64,000 bases of DNA. It comes from Mesorhizobium plurifarium (GTDB taxonomy: Bacteria; Pseudomonadota; Alphaproteobacteria; Rhizobiales; Rhizobiaceae). Positions 16,423-24,642 of this stretch are shown here, piece after piece. The first letter of the stretch is position 1, and each line of letters begins with the position of its first letter. The notes below the pieces were generated by a model, which did not search any database, had not been told where the DNA came from, and was given only the letters and a program-made list of their open reading frames with translations. A program made the translations under genes and the position numbers. The stretch covers positions 46,915 to 110,914 of the forward strand of contig CCNB01000016.1 in NCBI GenBank assembly GCA_000824785.1. Direction: 5' to 3'.

Positions 16423-17415
16423 ATGACACTCCGCTTCGCTCTCCTCGGCGCCGGCCGCATCGGCAAGGTGCATGCCCGCGCCGTCGCCTCCAACCCGCAG
16501 GCCAGGCTGGTGGCCGTGGCCGATGCCTTCGAGAAAGCGGCGACGGAGCTCGCCTCCGCCTATGGCGCCGAGGTCCGCACGATCGACGCCATCGAGAAGG
16601 CCAAGGACATCGACGCCGTCATCATCTGCACGCCGACCGACACCCATGCCGACCTGATCGAGCGCTTCGCCAAGGCCGGCAAGGCGATCTTCTGCGAGAA
16701 GCCGATCGATCTCTCCGTCGAGCGGGTCGAGAAATGCCTGGCCGTGGTCGAGAAGACCGGAGCCACGCTGATGGTCGGCTTCAACCGCCGCTTCGACCCG
16801 CATTTCGCCGCCGTGCGCAAGGCGATCGACGACGGCGCCATCGGCACGGTCGAGATGGTCACCATCACGTCGCGCGATCCCGGCGCTCCGCCGCTCGACT
16901 ACATCGCCCGCTCCGGCGGCATTTTTCGAGACATGACCATCCATGATTTCGACATGGCGCGCTTCCTGCTTGGCGAGGAGCCGGTTGCGGTGAGCGCCCA
17001 CGCCTCGGTGCTGGTCGACAAGAAGATCGGCGATGCCGGCGATTTCGATTCGGTCAGCGTCATCCTCGAAACCGCCTCCGGCAAGCAGGCGGTCATCTCC
17101 AACTCACGCCGCGCCACCTATGGCTACGACCAGCGCATCGAGGTGCATGGCTCGAAAGGCATGGTCGCGGCCGAGAACCAGCGGCCGGTGTCGATCGAAC
17201 TCGCCAACGACAAGGGCTACACCCGCCCGCCGCTGCACGACTTCTTCATGACCCGCTACATCGACGCCTATGCCAACGAGATCGCCTCCTTCATCGCCGC
17301 GGCAACCGCGGGCAAGAAGGCGGCGCCGAGCGGCAAGGATGGGCTGGTTGCGCTGAAGCTGGCGGATGCGGCTTTGGAGTCGGCGAAGACCGGCAAGACC
17401 GTCCGCGTCGACTGA
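16423..17415 (+). CDS. idhA: Inositol 2-dehydrogenase (Gfo/Idh/MocA family)
   Basis: Oxidises myo-inositol to 2-keto-myo-inositol with NAD, the entry step of the pathway completed by IolE, D, B and C at 36-43 kb. 330 aa, the usual IdhA length. NAD-binding GAGRIG near residue 10, the catalytic EKP motif in IFCEKPIDLS, and MTIHDFDMARFLLGEEP containing the catalytic Asp/His pair (HDFD) are all present. It follows the inositol-type transporter. A paralogue with the same motif set is at 45076-46068, so this copy could instead be specific for another inositol isomer. Confidence 0.9.
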   Translation: MTLRFALLGAGRIGKVHARAVASNPQARLVAVADAFEKAATELASAYGAEVRTIDAIEKAKDIDAVIICTPTDTHADLIERFAKAGKAIFCEKPIDLSVERVEKCLAVVEKTGATLMVGFNRRFDPHFAAVRKAIDDGAIGTVEMVTITSRDPGAPPLDYIARSGGIFRDMTIHDFDMARFLLGEEPVAVSAHASVLVDKKIGDAGDFDSVSVILETASGKQAVISNSRRATYGYDQRIEVHGSKGMVAAENQRPVSIELANDKGYTRPPLHDFFMTRYIDAYANEIASFIAAATAGKKAAPSGKDGLVALKLADAALESAKTGKTVRVD

Positions 17416-17446
17416 CTGTTTGAACGTAGATTAAAGGAGCACAGCG

Positions 17447-18241
17447 ATGAGCGGTTTGGCCGGTCGCAATTCTGAAACGCGTGCCATCGTCACCGGCGGC
17501 GCGCAGGGCATCGGCTTCGCCGTCGCGGAAGCACTTGCCGACGAGGGCTGCCGCGCGCTGGCGCTCATCGGCCGCTCGCAGGAGAAGGGCGACAAGGCCG
17601 CGGCAGTGCTCAAGAAGAACGGCGTCGACGCCATCTTCATCAGCGCCGATGTCGCCAAGGTCGCCGACTGCAAGCGCGCCGTCGAGACCGCGATCAGGCA
17701 TTTCGGCACGCTGAACGCGCTGGTCAACGCCGCCGCCACGTCCGCGCGGGGATCGTTGGTGGAGACCACGGAAGAACTCTTCGACCAGATCTTCGACACC
17801 AACGTACGCGGTCCCTTCTTCCTGATGCAGGGGCTGGTCGCGCATCTGCTCGAACGCAAGGCGCCGGGCTCGATCGTCAACGTGCTGTCGATGTCGGCGC
17901 ATGCCGGCCAGTCGTTCCTCACGCCCTATTCGACCAGCAAGGGCGCGCTGATGACGCTGACCAAGAATGTCGCGAGCTCCTACCGGAAGAACCGCATCCG
18001 CTGCAACGCCGTGCTGCCCGGTTGGATGGACACCGAGGGCGAGGCGATCGTCCAGAAGAAGTGGCACGACGCGCCCGACGACTGGCTGGCAAAGGCCGAG
18101 GCCGCGCAGCCCATGGGCCAGTTGGTCAAGCCGGCGCAGCTCGCCCGGCTGATCACCTACATGCTGAGCCCGCAGGCCGGCGTCATGACGGGCTCGCTGG
18201 TGGACTATGATCAGAACATCGCTGGGGTGGTTGGGGAGTAG
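17447..18241 (+). CDS. SDR family oxidoreductase
   Basis: 264-aa classical short-chain dehydrogenase. Cofactor motif TGGAQGIG (16-23), the NAA motif (LVNAAATS, 93-100), the catalytic serine region VLSMS (146-150) and Y161xxxK165 are all present. The ATG at 17447 follows AAAGGAG. It is the last gene of the inositol transporter cluster, 31 bp after idhA. It may oxidise or reduce a cyclitol or sugar; the substrate is unknown. Confidence 0.88.
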   Translation: MSGLAGRNSETRAIVTGGAQGIGFAVAEALADEGCRALALIGRSQEKGDKAAAVLKKNGVDAIFISADVAKVADCKRAVETAIRHFGTLNALVNAAATSARGSLVETTEELFDQIFDTNVRGPFFLMQGLVAHLLERKAPGSIVNVLSMSAHAGQSFLTPYSTSKGALMTLTKNVASSYRKNRIRCNAVLPGWMDTEGEAIVQKKWHDAPDDWLAKAEAAQPMGQLVKPAQLARLITYMLSPQAGVMTGSLVDYDQNIAGVVGE

Positions 18242-18278
18242 AATCGTCGCACGTGACAAGCGCCCCGACATCGACTAT

Positions 18279-18365
18279 ATGAGCCGCATGATCCACCTGA
18301 CCGCCTCGTTTTGGTACTTTAGCTACGGTAGCTCGCTGGCGGCGGGAGGATTGCGCTCGATCTGA
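18279..18365 (+). CDS. Leader peptide with clustered Phe, Trp and Tyr codons
   Basis: A 28-codon reading frame (25 codons if the in-frame ATG at 18288 is used) encodes a peptide containing FWYFSY. Five aromatic residues lie within six codons (18309-18326), directly upstream of a terminator and of the DAHP synthase gene, the first enzyme of aromatic amino acid synthesis. Ribosome stalling at these codons when charged aromatic tRNAs are scarce would control transcription. No strong ribosome-binding site is visible, so the exact start is uncertain. Confidence 0.72.
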   Translation: MSRMIHLTASFWYFSYGSSLAAGGLRSI

Positions 18366-18414
18366 AAAACTCCAGATCAAAATCCGACAAGCCGCCAGAC
18401 CTGGCGGCTTTTTT
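18336..18414 (+). terminator. Transcription attenuator of the DAHP synthase gene
   Basis: GCCGCCAG (18391-18398) pairs with CTGGCGGC (18401-18408), followed by TTTTTT (18409-18414): an intrinsic terminator 40 bp before the gene. An identical CTGGCGGC lies at 18336-18343 at the end of the leader peptide frame and can pair with the same GCCGCCAG, giving a mutually exclusive antiterminator. A small hairpin, AGCTA-CGG-TAGCT (18321-18333), overlaps the aromatic codons. Confidence 0.75.
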
Positions 18415-18453
18415 GTTTCAGCCGGCGGGTCTCCTAACCAGGAGCAGAAAGCC

Positions 18454-19545
18454 GTGTTGACCACCACAGACGACCTTCGGGTCAGAGAACTCAAAGTCCT
18501 GAGCACGCCGGAAGAGGTGATGCGCGAGATACCGCGCTCGCTCACGGCGACGCGCACCGTTGCCGCCTCGCGCAACGCCATCCATTCCATCCTCACGGGG
18601 GCCGACGATCGACTGGTGGTCATCGTCGGCCCTTGTTCCATCCACGATCCGGTCGCCGCCGTGGACTACGCCAGCCGTCTGGCGGCGCTGCGCGAGGCCC
18701 TGGCCGACCGGCTCGAGATCGTCATGCGCGTCTATTTTGAGAAGCCGCGCACCACGGTCGGCTGGAAGGGCCTCATCAACGATCCCGACCTCGACGGCAG
18801 CTTCAACATCGACAAGGGCTTGCGCATGGCGCGCAACGTCTTGTCGGCCGTCAACAATCTCGGCCTGCCGGCGGCGACCGAATTCCTCGACATGACCACG
18901 CCGCAATACATCGCCGACCTTGTCGCCTGGGGCGCCATCGGCGCGCGAACCACCGAAAGCCAGATCCATCGCGAGTTGGCCTCGGGTCTCTCCTGCCCGG
19001 TCGGTTTCAAGAACGGCACCGACGGCAATCTGAGGATCGCCGGCGAAGCGGTGAAGTCGGCCGCCCAGCCGCATCATTTCATGGCGGTGACCAAGGGCGG
19101 CCGCAGCGCCATTGCCGCGACCACCGGCAATGAGGATTGCCATGTCATCCTGCGCGGCGGGATCACGCCGAACTACGATGCCGCAAGCGTCGAGGCTGCC
19201 GCCGCCGAGCTTGGCCGCATCGGCGTCGCGCCGCGGCTGATGATCGATGTCAGCCACGCCAACAGCGCCAAGAAGCCGGAGAACCAGCCCAAGGTAGCGC
19301 ATGACGTGGCGGGCCAGGTCGCGGCGGGCGACGAGCGCATCATCGGCGTCATGATCGAGAGCAATCTCGTCGCCGGCCGCCAGGACGTCGTGCCCGGCAA
19401 GCCGCTCGTCTACGGCCAGAGCATCACCGACGGCTGCGTCGACTGGGCGACCACCGAGACCGTGCTGCACGGCCTTGCCGGCGCCGTCGAATGGCGCCGG
19501 TCGGTGAAGCGCGAACTGCTCGCCAGCCGCCAAGGCGCGGCTTGA
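18454..19545 (+). CDS. aroG: 3-deoxy-7-phosphoheptulonate synthase, class I
   Basis: Condenses phosphoenolpyruvate and erythrose 4-phosphate to DAHP, the first step of the shikimate pathway. The 363-aa protein is of the AroF/AroG/AroH (class I alpha) type: IVGPCSIHDP (57-66), EFLDMTTPQYI, GARTTESQIHRELASG and DVSHANSAKKP are all present. The GTG at 18454 sits 9 bp after AGGAG (18440-18444). The symbol is used for the class; the feedback specificity (Phe, Tyr or Trp) cannot be read. Expression is probably controlled by the leader upstream. Confidence 0.92.
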   Translation: MLTTTDDLRVRELKVLSTPEEVMREIPRSLTATRTVAASRNAIHSILTGADDRLVVIVGPCSIHDPVAAVDYASRLAALREALADRLEIVMRVYFEKPRTTVGWKGLINDPDLDGSFNIDKGLRMARNVLSAVNNLGLPAATEFLDMTTPQYIADLVAWGAIGARTTESQIHRELASGLSCPVGFKNGTDGNLRIAGEAVKSAAQPHHFMAVTKGGRSAIAATTGNEDCHVILRGGITPNYDAASVEAAAAELGRIGVAPRLMIDVSHANSAKKPENQPKVAHDVAGQVAAGDERIIGVMIESNLVAGRQDVVPGKPLVYGQSITDGCVDWATTETVLHGLAGAVEWRRSVKRELLASRQGAA

Positions 19546-19556
19546 ACAAAAATCGA

Positions 19557-19580
19557 GAGGGCGGCGCTCACGCCGCCCTC
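19557..19580. terminator. Bidirectional terminator between convergent aroG and LysE genes
   Basis: GAGGGCGGCG-CTCA-CGCCGCCCTC, a perfect 10-bp stem 11 bp after the aroG stop that also covers the stop codon of the convergent LysE-type gene. An A-rich stretch at 19546-19553 supplies a U-tail for minus-strand transcripts. Confidence 0.75.
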
Positions 19581-20203
19581 AATCCTTTCCAGGCGGCGAA
19601 TATCGAAACGGCAAACAGCAGCAGCCCTGCGGCGCGGCCTGCAATTATGGTCGCTTGCGGATTGTCGACCAGCAGCCCTCGGCTGCGGCCGGCGGTAACG
19701 GCGAGCCCGCCATAGATCGCAGCCTGCGTGGCGACCGTCAGCAGACCCATGATGGTCGCCTGCATCCAGATCGGACCGTAAGCCGGCTTCAGGAATTGCG
19801 GATAGACGGCAAGGATGAAGAGATGGGCTTTCGGGTTGATCAGGCAGGTGGCCAGGCCCTGGCGAAATGCCTTCCAGGCCGAGCGGCTCCCCGTGGGGCC
19901 GTCGTCGCCGACGGTGATCGAGCTTCGCATCAGCGAAATGCCGATATAGGCCATGTAGGCGGCGCCGGCGACCAGCAGCGGCGTGAACAGCACCGGCACG
20001 AAATGCATGAGCAGGCCGACGCCGACCGCCCCGTTCAGCGTGTGCACCGCGCCGCCCAGCATGATGCCGGCGGTGGCCGCCAGGCCGCGATTGCTGCCAC
20101 CGGTCAGCGCGTTGGCCAGCACGAACAGCATGTCCATGCCCGGGACGGCGATGATGCCGAGCAGAAGCACGAAGAACAGCCAGAGGTTTTCGGCATAGCT
20201 CAT
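19568..20203 (-). CDS. LysE/RhtB family exporter
   Basis: 211-aa membrane protein with about six hydrophobic segments and the LysE-family N-terminal motif region GIIAVPGMDMLFVLANALTG followed by GIMLGGAVHTLNG. Probably exports an amino acid or related small molecule. The ATG at 20203 is chosen as the family start; a longer frame lacks support. It diverges from the WYL-domain regulator at 20330, and GTCAGTTG half-sites sit between them, one beginning 1 bp upstream of this start codon, suggesting control by that regulator. Confidence 0.88.
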   Translation of the reverse strand: MSYAENLWLFFVLLLGIIAVPGMDMLFVLANALTGGSNRGLAATAGIMLGGAVHTLNGAVGVGLLMHFVPVLFTPLLVAGAAYMAYIGISLMRSSITVGDDGPTGSRSAWKAFRQGLATCLINPKAHLFILAVYPQFLKPAYGPIWMQATIMGLLTVATQAAIYGGLAVTAGRSRGLLVDNPQATIIAGRAAGLLLFAVSIFAAWKGLRAA

Positions 20204-20309
20204 GTCAGTTGCCTGTCGCTTCGGTCGCTTGCCCACAAAGGAATCTGTTGATTTTCAAGCGCGTAGACGGCCCTATAGGTCAAGCCAACTGACGAGGGTG
20301 TGTCAGTTG
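20204..20309. promoter_or_regulatory. Operator with three GTCAGTTG half-sites
   Basis: CAACTGAC (20286-20293) and GTCAGTTG (20302-20309) form a perfect 8-bp inverted repeat with an 8-bp spacer, about 20 bp before the WYL regulator start. A third identical half-site lies at 20204-20211, beside the exporter start codon. The 8-mer repeats point to a binding site for the divergently encoded regulator. Confidence 0.55.
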
Positions 20310-20329
20310 CGTTTCAGCCGGGTGGAAAA

Positions 20330-21034
20330 ATGCGCAAGGCCTCGCGCCTCTTCGAGATCATCCAGATCCTGCGTCTGGCCAAGGGGCCGGTGACGGCGGC
20401 GACGATCGCAGAGCGGCTGGAGGTGACCGTGCGCTCGGTCTATCGCGACATCGTCGCCCTGCAGGCGATGCGCGTGCCGATCGAGGGTGGGCGCGGCATC
20501 GGCTATATCCTGCGCCCCGGCTTCGACCTGCCGCCGTTGATGTTTTCCATCGAGGAGATGGAGGCGATCGTGCTGTCGCTGGCGTTGCTCGAACGCACCG
20601 GCGACGATGAGCTCAAGCAAGCGGCAAAACGCGTCGGAGCCAAGATCGCCGGCGCCGTGCCGCCGCCCCTGCGGCAGACGCTCGACGCCAACGCAATCCA
20701 TGCCTGGGGCTTCGCGCCGCCATCCGCCGCCGCCGTCGACCTCGCCCTGGTCCGCCGCGCCATCCGCGATGAGGAGAAGCTCAGCCTCTCTTATCGCGAC
20801 GAGGCGGGGCGGGCGACCGACCGCGTCATCCGTCCGGTCGCGCTGATCTATTACGCGGAGACCGCCAACGTCGTCGCTTGGTGCGAATTGCGCCAGGCCA
20901 TCCGCAATTTCCGCAGCGACCGCATCGAGGATTGCCGGCCGGCGGGCCTGTGGTTCAAAGGCGAAGGCGACCGGCTGCGGCAGGTCTGGGTCGACGGCTG
21001 GGAGATCAATGCCGCGGCCGCCGCTGGCAATTGA
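20330..21034 (+). CDS. YafY-like HTH/WYL-domain regulator
   Basis: 234-aa regulator. The N-terminal winged HTH (RKASRLFEIIQILRLAKGPV, then AATIAERLEVTVRSVYRDI, to about residue 60) is of DeoR/HTH_11 type, and the C-terminal WYL domain includes IRPVALIYYAETANVVAWCE. The ATG at 20330 follows GGGTGGA. WYL regulators respond to small ligands or nucleic acids. It is divergent from the LysE-type exporter and probably controls it and itself. Confidence 0.88.
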   Translation: MRKASRLFEIIQILRLAKGPVTAATIAERLEVTVRSVYRDIVALQAMRVPIEGGRGIGYILRPGFDLPPLMFSIEEMEAIVLSLALLERTGDDELKQAAKRVGAKIAGAVPPPLRQTLDANAIHAWGFAPPSAAAVDLALVRRAIRDEEKLSLSYRDEAGRATDRVIRPVALIYYAETANVVAWCELRQAIRNFRSDRIEDCRPAGLWFKGEGDRLRQVWVDGWEINAAAAAGN

Positions 21035-21049
21035 TGATTTGCCCGACTT

Positions 21050-21850
21050 TCAGCGCACGATACCGCGACAGGCCCAGGCGACATTGGCGAAGGATCGCGG
21101 GCCGTCGGGCCTGCCGGCCTGATAGGCATCGCGCACGGCGGCCTCGATGCGCTTCTGTTCGGCCGCGTCCAGCGTGGTCATGTATCTGCCGAGCGGCCCT
21201 TCGCCGGCGCCGATCGGCGCCCAGAAGTCGTCGAAATCCGCGTAGTCCATGCGGATCATCAGCTCGGCCTCGCTAACGTCGACGAGACCCTGCTCGGCAA
21301 AGGTCCGCTTCATCTCGCCCGGCTGCATCATCGGCTGGAAGCAATAGCGGCTTCGCATCTGGCGCCCGCTTTCGCTGAGCGCTGCGACGGTGTCGATCAT
21401 CATGCGCATGCCGGTCATGCCGCCGTAATGGTCCCAGACCACGGCCGCGACCACGCCGCCCGGCCGCACGACGCGGCGCATCTCGGCCACCGCCTTGCCG
21501 GCCTCCGGCACGAAGTGCAGGACCAGCAGCGCCAGCGCGCGGTCGAACGCATTGTCGGCGAACGGCAGCGCCGTGGCATCGGCCTGGCTGATGGTGACGC
21601 GCGGATCGGTGTTTTTCTCCTTCGCCGCCTCGACGAAGACCGGCGAAAAGTCGATGGCCTGGATCTCGGCTAGATCGGCTGATTTTGCCAGCTCGAAGGT
21701 GAGGCTACCGGTGCCGCAGCCGACATCGAGGATTTTTTCGCCGCCGGCCAGACCGGCGAAGTCGATGAACTTGGGCGCGAGTCTTTTGCTCCAGCGGCCC
21801 ATGAGCTGCTCATAGCCGGACGCGGCGTGAACGGTGAAGCTTGATGTCAT
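21050..21850 (-). CDS. SAM-dependent class I methyltransferase
   Basis: 266-aa methyltransferase of the UbiE/Methyltransf_11 type. Motif I is LDVGCGTG (41-48), followed by the acidic strand end AIDFSP, motif II region ADATALPFADNAFD and motif III RVVRPGGVVAAVVWD. The start at 21850 has a strong GGAGGGCGGG ribosome site. The substrate is unknown. It is monocistronic and divergent from the flavoprotein at 22037; the 186-bp gap between them has no gene. Confidence 0.87.
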   Translation of the reverse strand: MTSSFTVHAASGYEQLMGRWSKRLAPKFIDFAGLAGGEKILDVGCGTGSLTFELAKSADLAEIQAIDFSPVFVEAAKEKNTDPRVTISQADATALPFADNAFDRALALLVLHFVPEAGKAVAEMRRVVRPGGVVAAVVWDHYGGMTGMRMMIDTVAALSESGRQMRSRYCFQPMMQPGEMKRTFAEQGLVDVSEAELMIRMDYADFDDFWAPIGAGEGPLGRYMTTLDAAEQKRIEAAVRDAYQAGRPDGPRSFANVAWACRGIVR

Positions 21851-22036
21851 CCCGCCCTCCCTTCGCTGCTTCCAGCCTAGACCTGCGCGGGAGCCATGCC
21901 AAGCGACGAAAGCAGCCGATCGTCCCGTGAGCGCAACCAGGCGTGGAGCGGGTCGGCGCTGGCCGGTCTGGCACGTTGCCGGGAACATGTACAGAAGCTA
22001 ATATAGTGCCGACCCTCGCGGACATTGGGGGACGGG

Positions 22037-23440
22037 GTGAGCAAGATCCTGATTTGCGGTGGAGGCGTAATCGGGTTGTGCACGGCGGCCATGCTTGGCC
22101 GCGACGGTCATGACGTGACGGTCCTTGAGGCCGATCCGGCGGATCAGCCTTCGAGTTCCGTTCAAGGGTGGGATTGGGAGCGCCCTGGCGTCGCGCAATT
22201 CAGGCAGCCTCACAACCTCAGCTCGCGTTTCCGGATGGTCGCCGATCAGGAACTGCCCGGGCTGACGGATATATTGCTGCGCGCCGGCTGCGTCTGGATG
22301 GACTTCTTCGACCCTCGGTCGCTGCCCCCGACAATAACGGACAGGGCGCCCCGCCCGGGCGATGAAGCGATGCGCTTCGTCACCGGCCGGCGGCCAGTGA
22401 TCGAATGGGCCGTGGCCGAGATGGCGCAAGCGGCGCCCAATGTGATGATCCGGCGGGGGACCAAGGTTCGCGAACTGGTCACGGGCGCTTCGGCCATTCC
22501 CGGCGTGCCGCATATTGCGGGCGTCCGCACAACCTCCGGCGAAGAGATTCGCGCCGATCTGGTGATCGACGCGATGGGTCGGCGAAGCCCTGCCTGCGAA
22601 TGGATCGTGGCGGCCGGAGGCCGCAGCCCGAGCGAGGAAGCCGAGGACAGCAATTTCGCCTACTTCACCCGCTACTTCACGGGCAGGCAGCGGCCGCGCC
22701 GAAAGGGCCGCCTGCTCACGCCGATGGGGATGTTCTCCATTCTCACGCTGGACGGCGACAACGACACCTGGTCGGTCACCCTGTTCACTTCCGCGAGAAA
22801 TAAGGCCATGCGGGCTTTGCGCGACACGGCCACGTTCCACCGTGTCGTCATGGCCTGTCCCATGCAGGCCCATTGGCTTGACGGCGAGCCGATCACGCAT
22901 GTCCTGCTGCTGGCGGGCGTTCTCGACCGCTACCGGCGCTTTGTCGTCGACGGCCAGCCCGTCGTCACGGGATTTGCGGCTGTGGCCGACGCCTGGGCCT
23001 GCACCAATCCGTCCGCCGGGCGGGGCTTGAGCGTCGGTCTTGTGCACGCGCAGGTGCTCAGGAACGTCGTTCGCCGGCACATCGACGACCCTGCCGAATT
23101 CTCGCGAGAATACGATGCCGAGACCGAGCGCCAGGTCGGCCCGTTCTATCGCAACCAGATCGCCGCCGACCGTGCCCGGATAGCGGAGATGAACGCCCTG
23201 GCGGACGGCCTTCCTGTTCCGCCGCCGAATCCGGTCACGGCCCGGCTTTTCGCCGCCGCAAGCGAGGATGCCGAGGTGTTTCGCGGCGTGATCGAGATCG
23301 CCATGTGCGTTTCGCTGCCACAGGACGTCGTCGCCAGGCCGCATATCGCGGCAAAACTGGCCGAGCTGGATGGTCAGCCCTTACCGCCGAGCGCCAACAT
23401 CATCGATCGCAACCGTATGGCGTCCCTGCTTGCCGGCTGA
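22037..23440 (+). CDS. FAD-dependent monooxygenase-like oxidoreductase
   Basis: 467-aa flavoprotein with the dinucleotide-binding GGGVIG (8-13) and E31 at the end of beta-2 (VLEADP). The central region has the LVIDAMGRRSPA-type motif of group A hydroxylases and halogenase-like enzymes (ADLVIDAMGR). DAWACTNPSAGRGLSVGL resembles the GD-containing FAD motif but lacks the GD pair. The GTG at 22037 follows GGGGGACGGGG. Hydroxylation of an unknown substrate is the best guess. Confidence 0.75.
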   Translation: MSKILICGGGVIGLCTAAMLGRDGHDVTVLEADPADQPSSSVQGWDWERPGVAQFRQPHNLSSRFRMVADQELPGLTDILLRAGCVWMDFFDPRSLPPTITDRAPRPGDEAMRFVTGRRPVIEWAVAEMAQAAPNVMIRRGTKVRELVTGASAIPGVPHIAGVRTTSGEEIRADLVIDAMGRRSPACEWIVAAGGRSPSEEAEDSNFAYFTRYFTGRQRPRRKGRLLTPMGMFSILTLDGDNDTWSVTLFTSARNKAMRALRDTATFHRVVMACPMQAHWLDGEPITHVLLLAGVLDRYRRFVVDGQPVVTGFAAVADAWACTNPSAGRGLSVGLVHAQVLRNVVRRHIDDPAEFSREYDAETERQVGPFYRNQIAADRARIAEMNALADGLPVPPPNPVTARLFAAASEDAEVFRGVIEIAMCVSLPQDVVARPHIAAKLAELDGQPLPPSANIIDRNRMASLLAG

Positions 23441-23493
23441 TCTTTGCGATCTGGGTGGGACTTATCGGGAGCGCCAGCGACCGGGGGCTTCGC

Positions 23494-24579
23494 TCAGGCA
23501 GGCATCCCTTTGCCGGCCGAGAGCGCTTCGAACACGTCACTTGTTTCGGCCACGAGCGTCCGCATCAATTCGCCCGCAGGAAGCTCCCGGTTCAGCGCTG
23601 CCGCCTGGCCATAGAGATGAAAGGCGAAATCTCCCTTTGCCCCGGCGTCACCGAGCGGAGCGCTGAGCGCGACCATTTGCGGGAAGTCCGGAAGGGGCGT
23701 CCTGCTCTCCTCCATCTCCAGGGCATAGCGGGTGCGTCTCGCCCGCGCCGCGCGGCCGGTAAAGGCGTCGGTGACCATAGTGTCCATGTCGCTCGCGGCG
23801 CGCATCAGGGCGCGGCGCGGTGCGTCCGTGCCGGCTTCGTCGCAGGACAAAAAGCCGGTGCCGATCTGCACGCCGCTGGCGCCAAGCGCGAAAGCCGCCG
23901 CTATGCCGCGGCCGTCTGCGATGCCTCCCGCGGCAATGACCGGGAGCTTGACGGCATCGACGACCTGGGGGACCAGCGCCATCGCGCCGACGCCGTCGCC
24001 GGGACCATTGGGGGCATGCGAGCCCCGGTGGCCGCCCGCCTCCCAGCCCTGGGCGATGACTGCATCGGCCCCGCCGTCGACGAGCTTGCGCGCCTCGGCG
24101 ACATTCGTCGCGGTGCCGATGATCGCGATCCCGGCTCGCTTCAGCCTGCCGACGTCAGCCGCATCCGGAATGCCGAAATGAAAGCTCACGACCGGCGGGC
24201 GGATCTCCAGCAGCAGTTCAAGCTTTTCGTCGTCGAAACCCGGTCCGATCGGCGGGAGCTTCCGCGAGGGTTCGTCGAGTGACAGCTCCTCGTAGTAGGG
24301 TCGCAACCTGTCGATGACCCCGGTCAGCACGGCGTCGCTGGTATTGGGTCTGGGAAAAACAAAGAAATTGAGGTTGAAGGGCCGCTCGGTCGAGGCGCGC
24401 ATTTGGCGCGCCACGTTGCGCAGGCCATCCGGCAGCATCGATGCGCAGCCGAGCGACCCGAGCCCACCGGCATTGCTTACCGCTGCGGCGAGCTGCGGCG
24501 TCGCCGAGCCGGCCATCGGAGCTTGGATGATCGGATGCTCGATCTTCAAGAGATCGCATAAACGCCGGTTCGGCCACAT
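23494..24579 (-). CDS. Nitronate monooxygenase-family FMN protein
   Basis: 361-aa TIM-barrel flavoprotein of the nitronate monooxygenase (2-nitropropane dioxygenase) family. HPIIQAPMAGSATPQLAAAV starts the barrel, AQGWEAGGHRG carries the conserved His used in nitronate oxidation, and IAAGGIADGRGIAAAFALGA binds the FMN phosphate. Detoxifies nitronates such as propionate 3-nitronate. The ATG at 24579 is preferred; the frame is open for 12 more codons upstream. No operon partner. Confidence 0.88.
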   Translation of the reverse strand: MWPNRRLCDLLKIEHPIIQAPMAGSATPQLAAAVSNAGGLGSLGCASMLPDGLRNVARQMRASTERPFNLNFFVFPRPNTSDAVLTGVIDRLRPYYEELSLDEPSRKLPPIGPGFDDEKLELLLEIRPPVVSFHFGIPDAADVGRLKRAGIAIIGTATNVAEARKLVDGGADAVIAQGWEAGGHRGSHAPNGPGDGVGAMALVPQVVDAVKLPVIAAGGIADGRGIAAAFALGASGVQIGTGFLSCDEAGTDAPRRALMRAASDMDTMVTDAFTGRAARARRTRYALEMEESRTPLPDFPQMVALSAPLGDAGAKGDFAFHLYGQAAALNRELPAGELMRTLVAETSDVFEALSAGKGMPA

Positions 24580-24642
24580 GAGCGTTTTTCCTATCGCAAA
24601 GGAACACACGCCCACCCATCATAATCCTGTCTCAGGGCAGGG

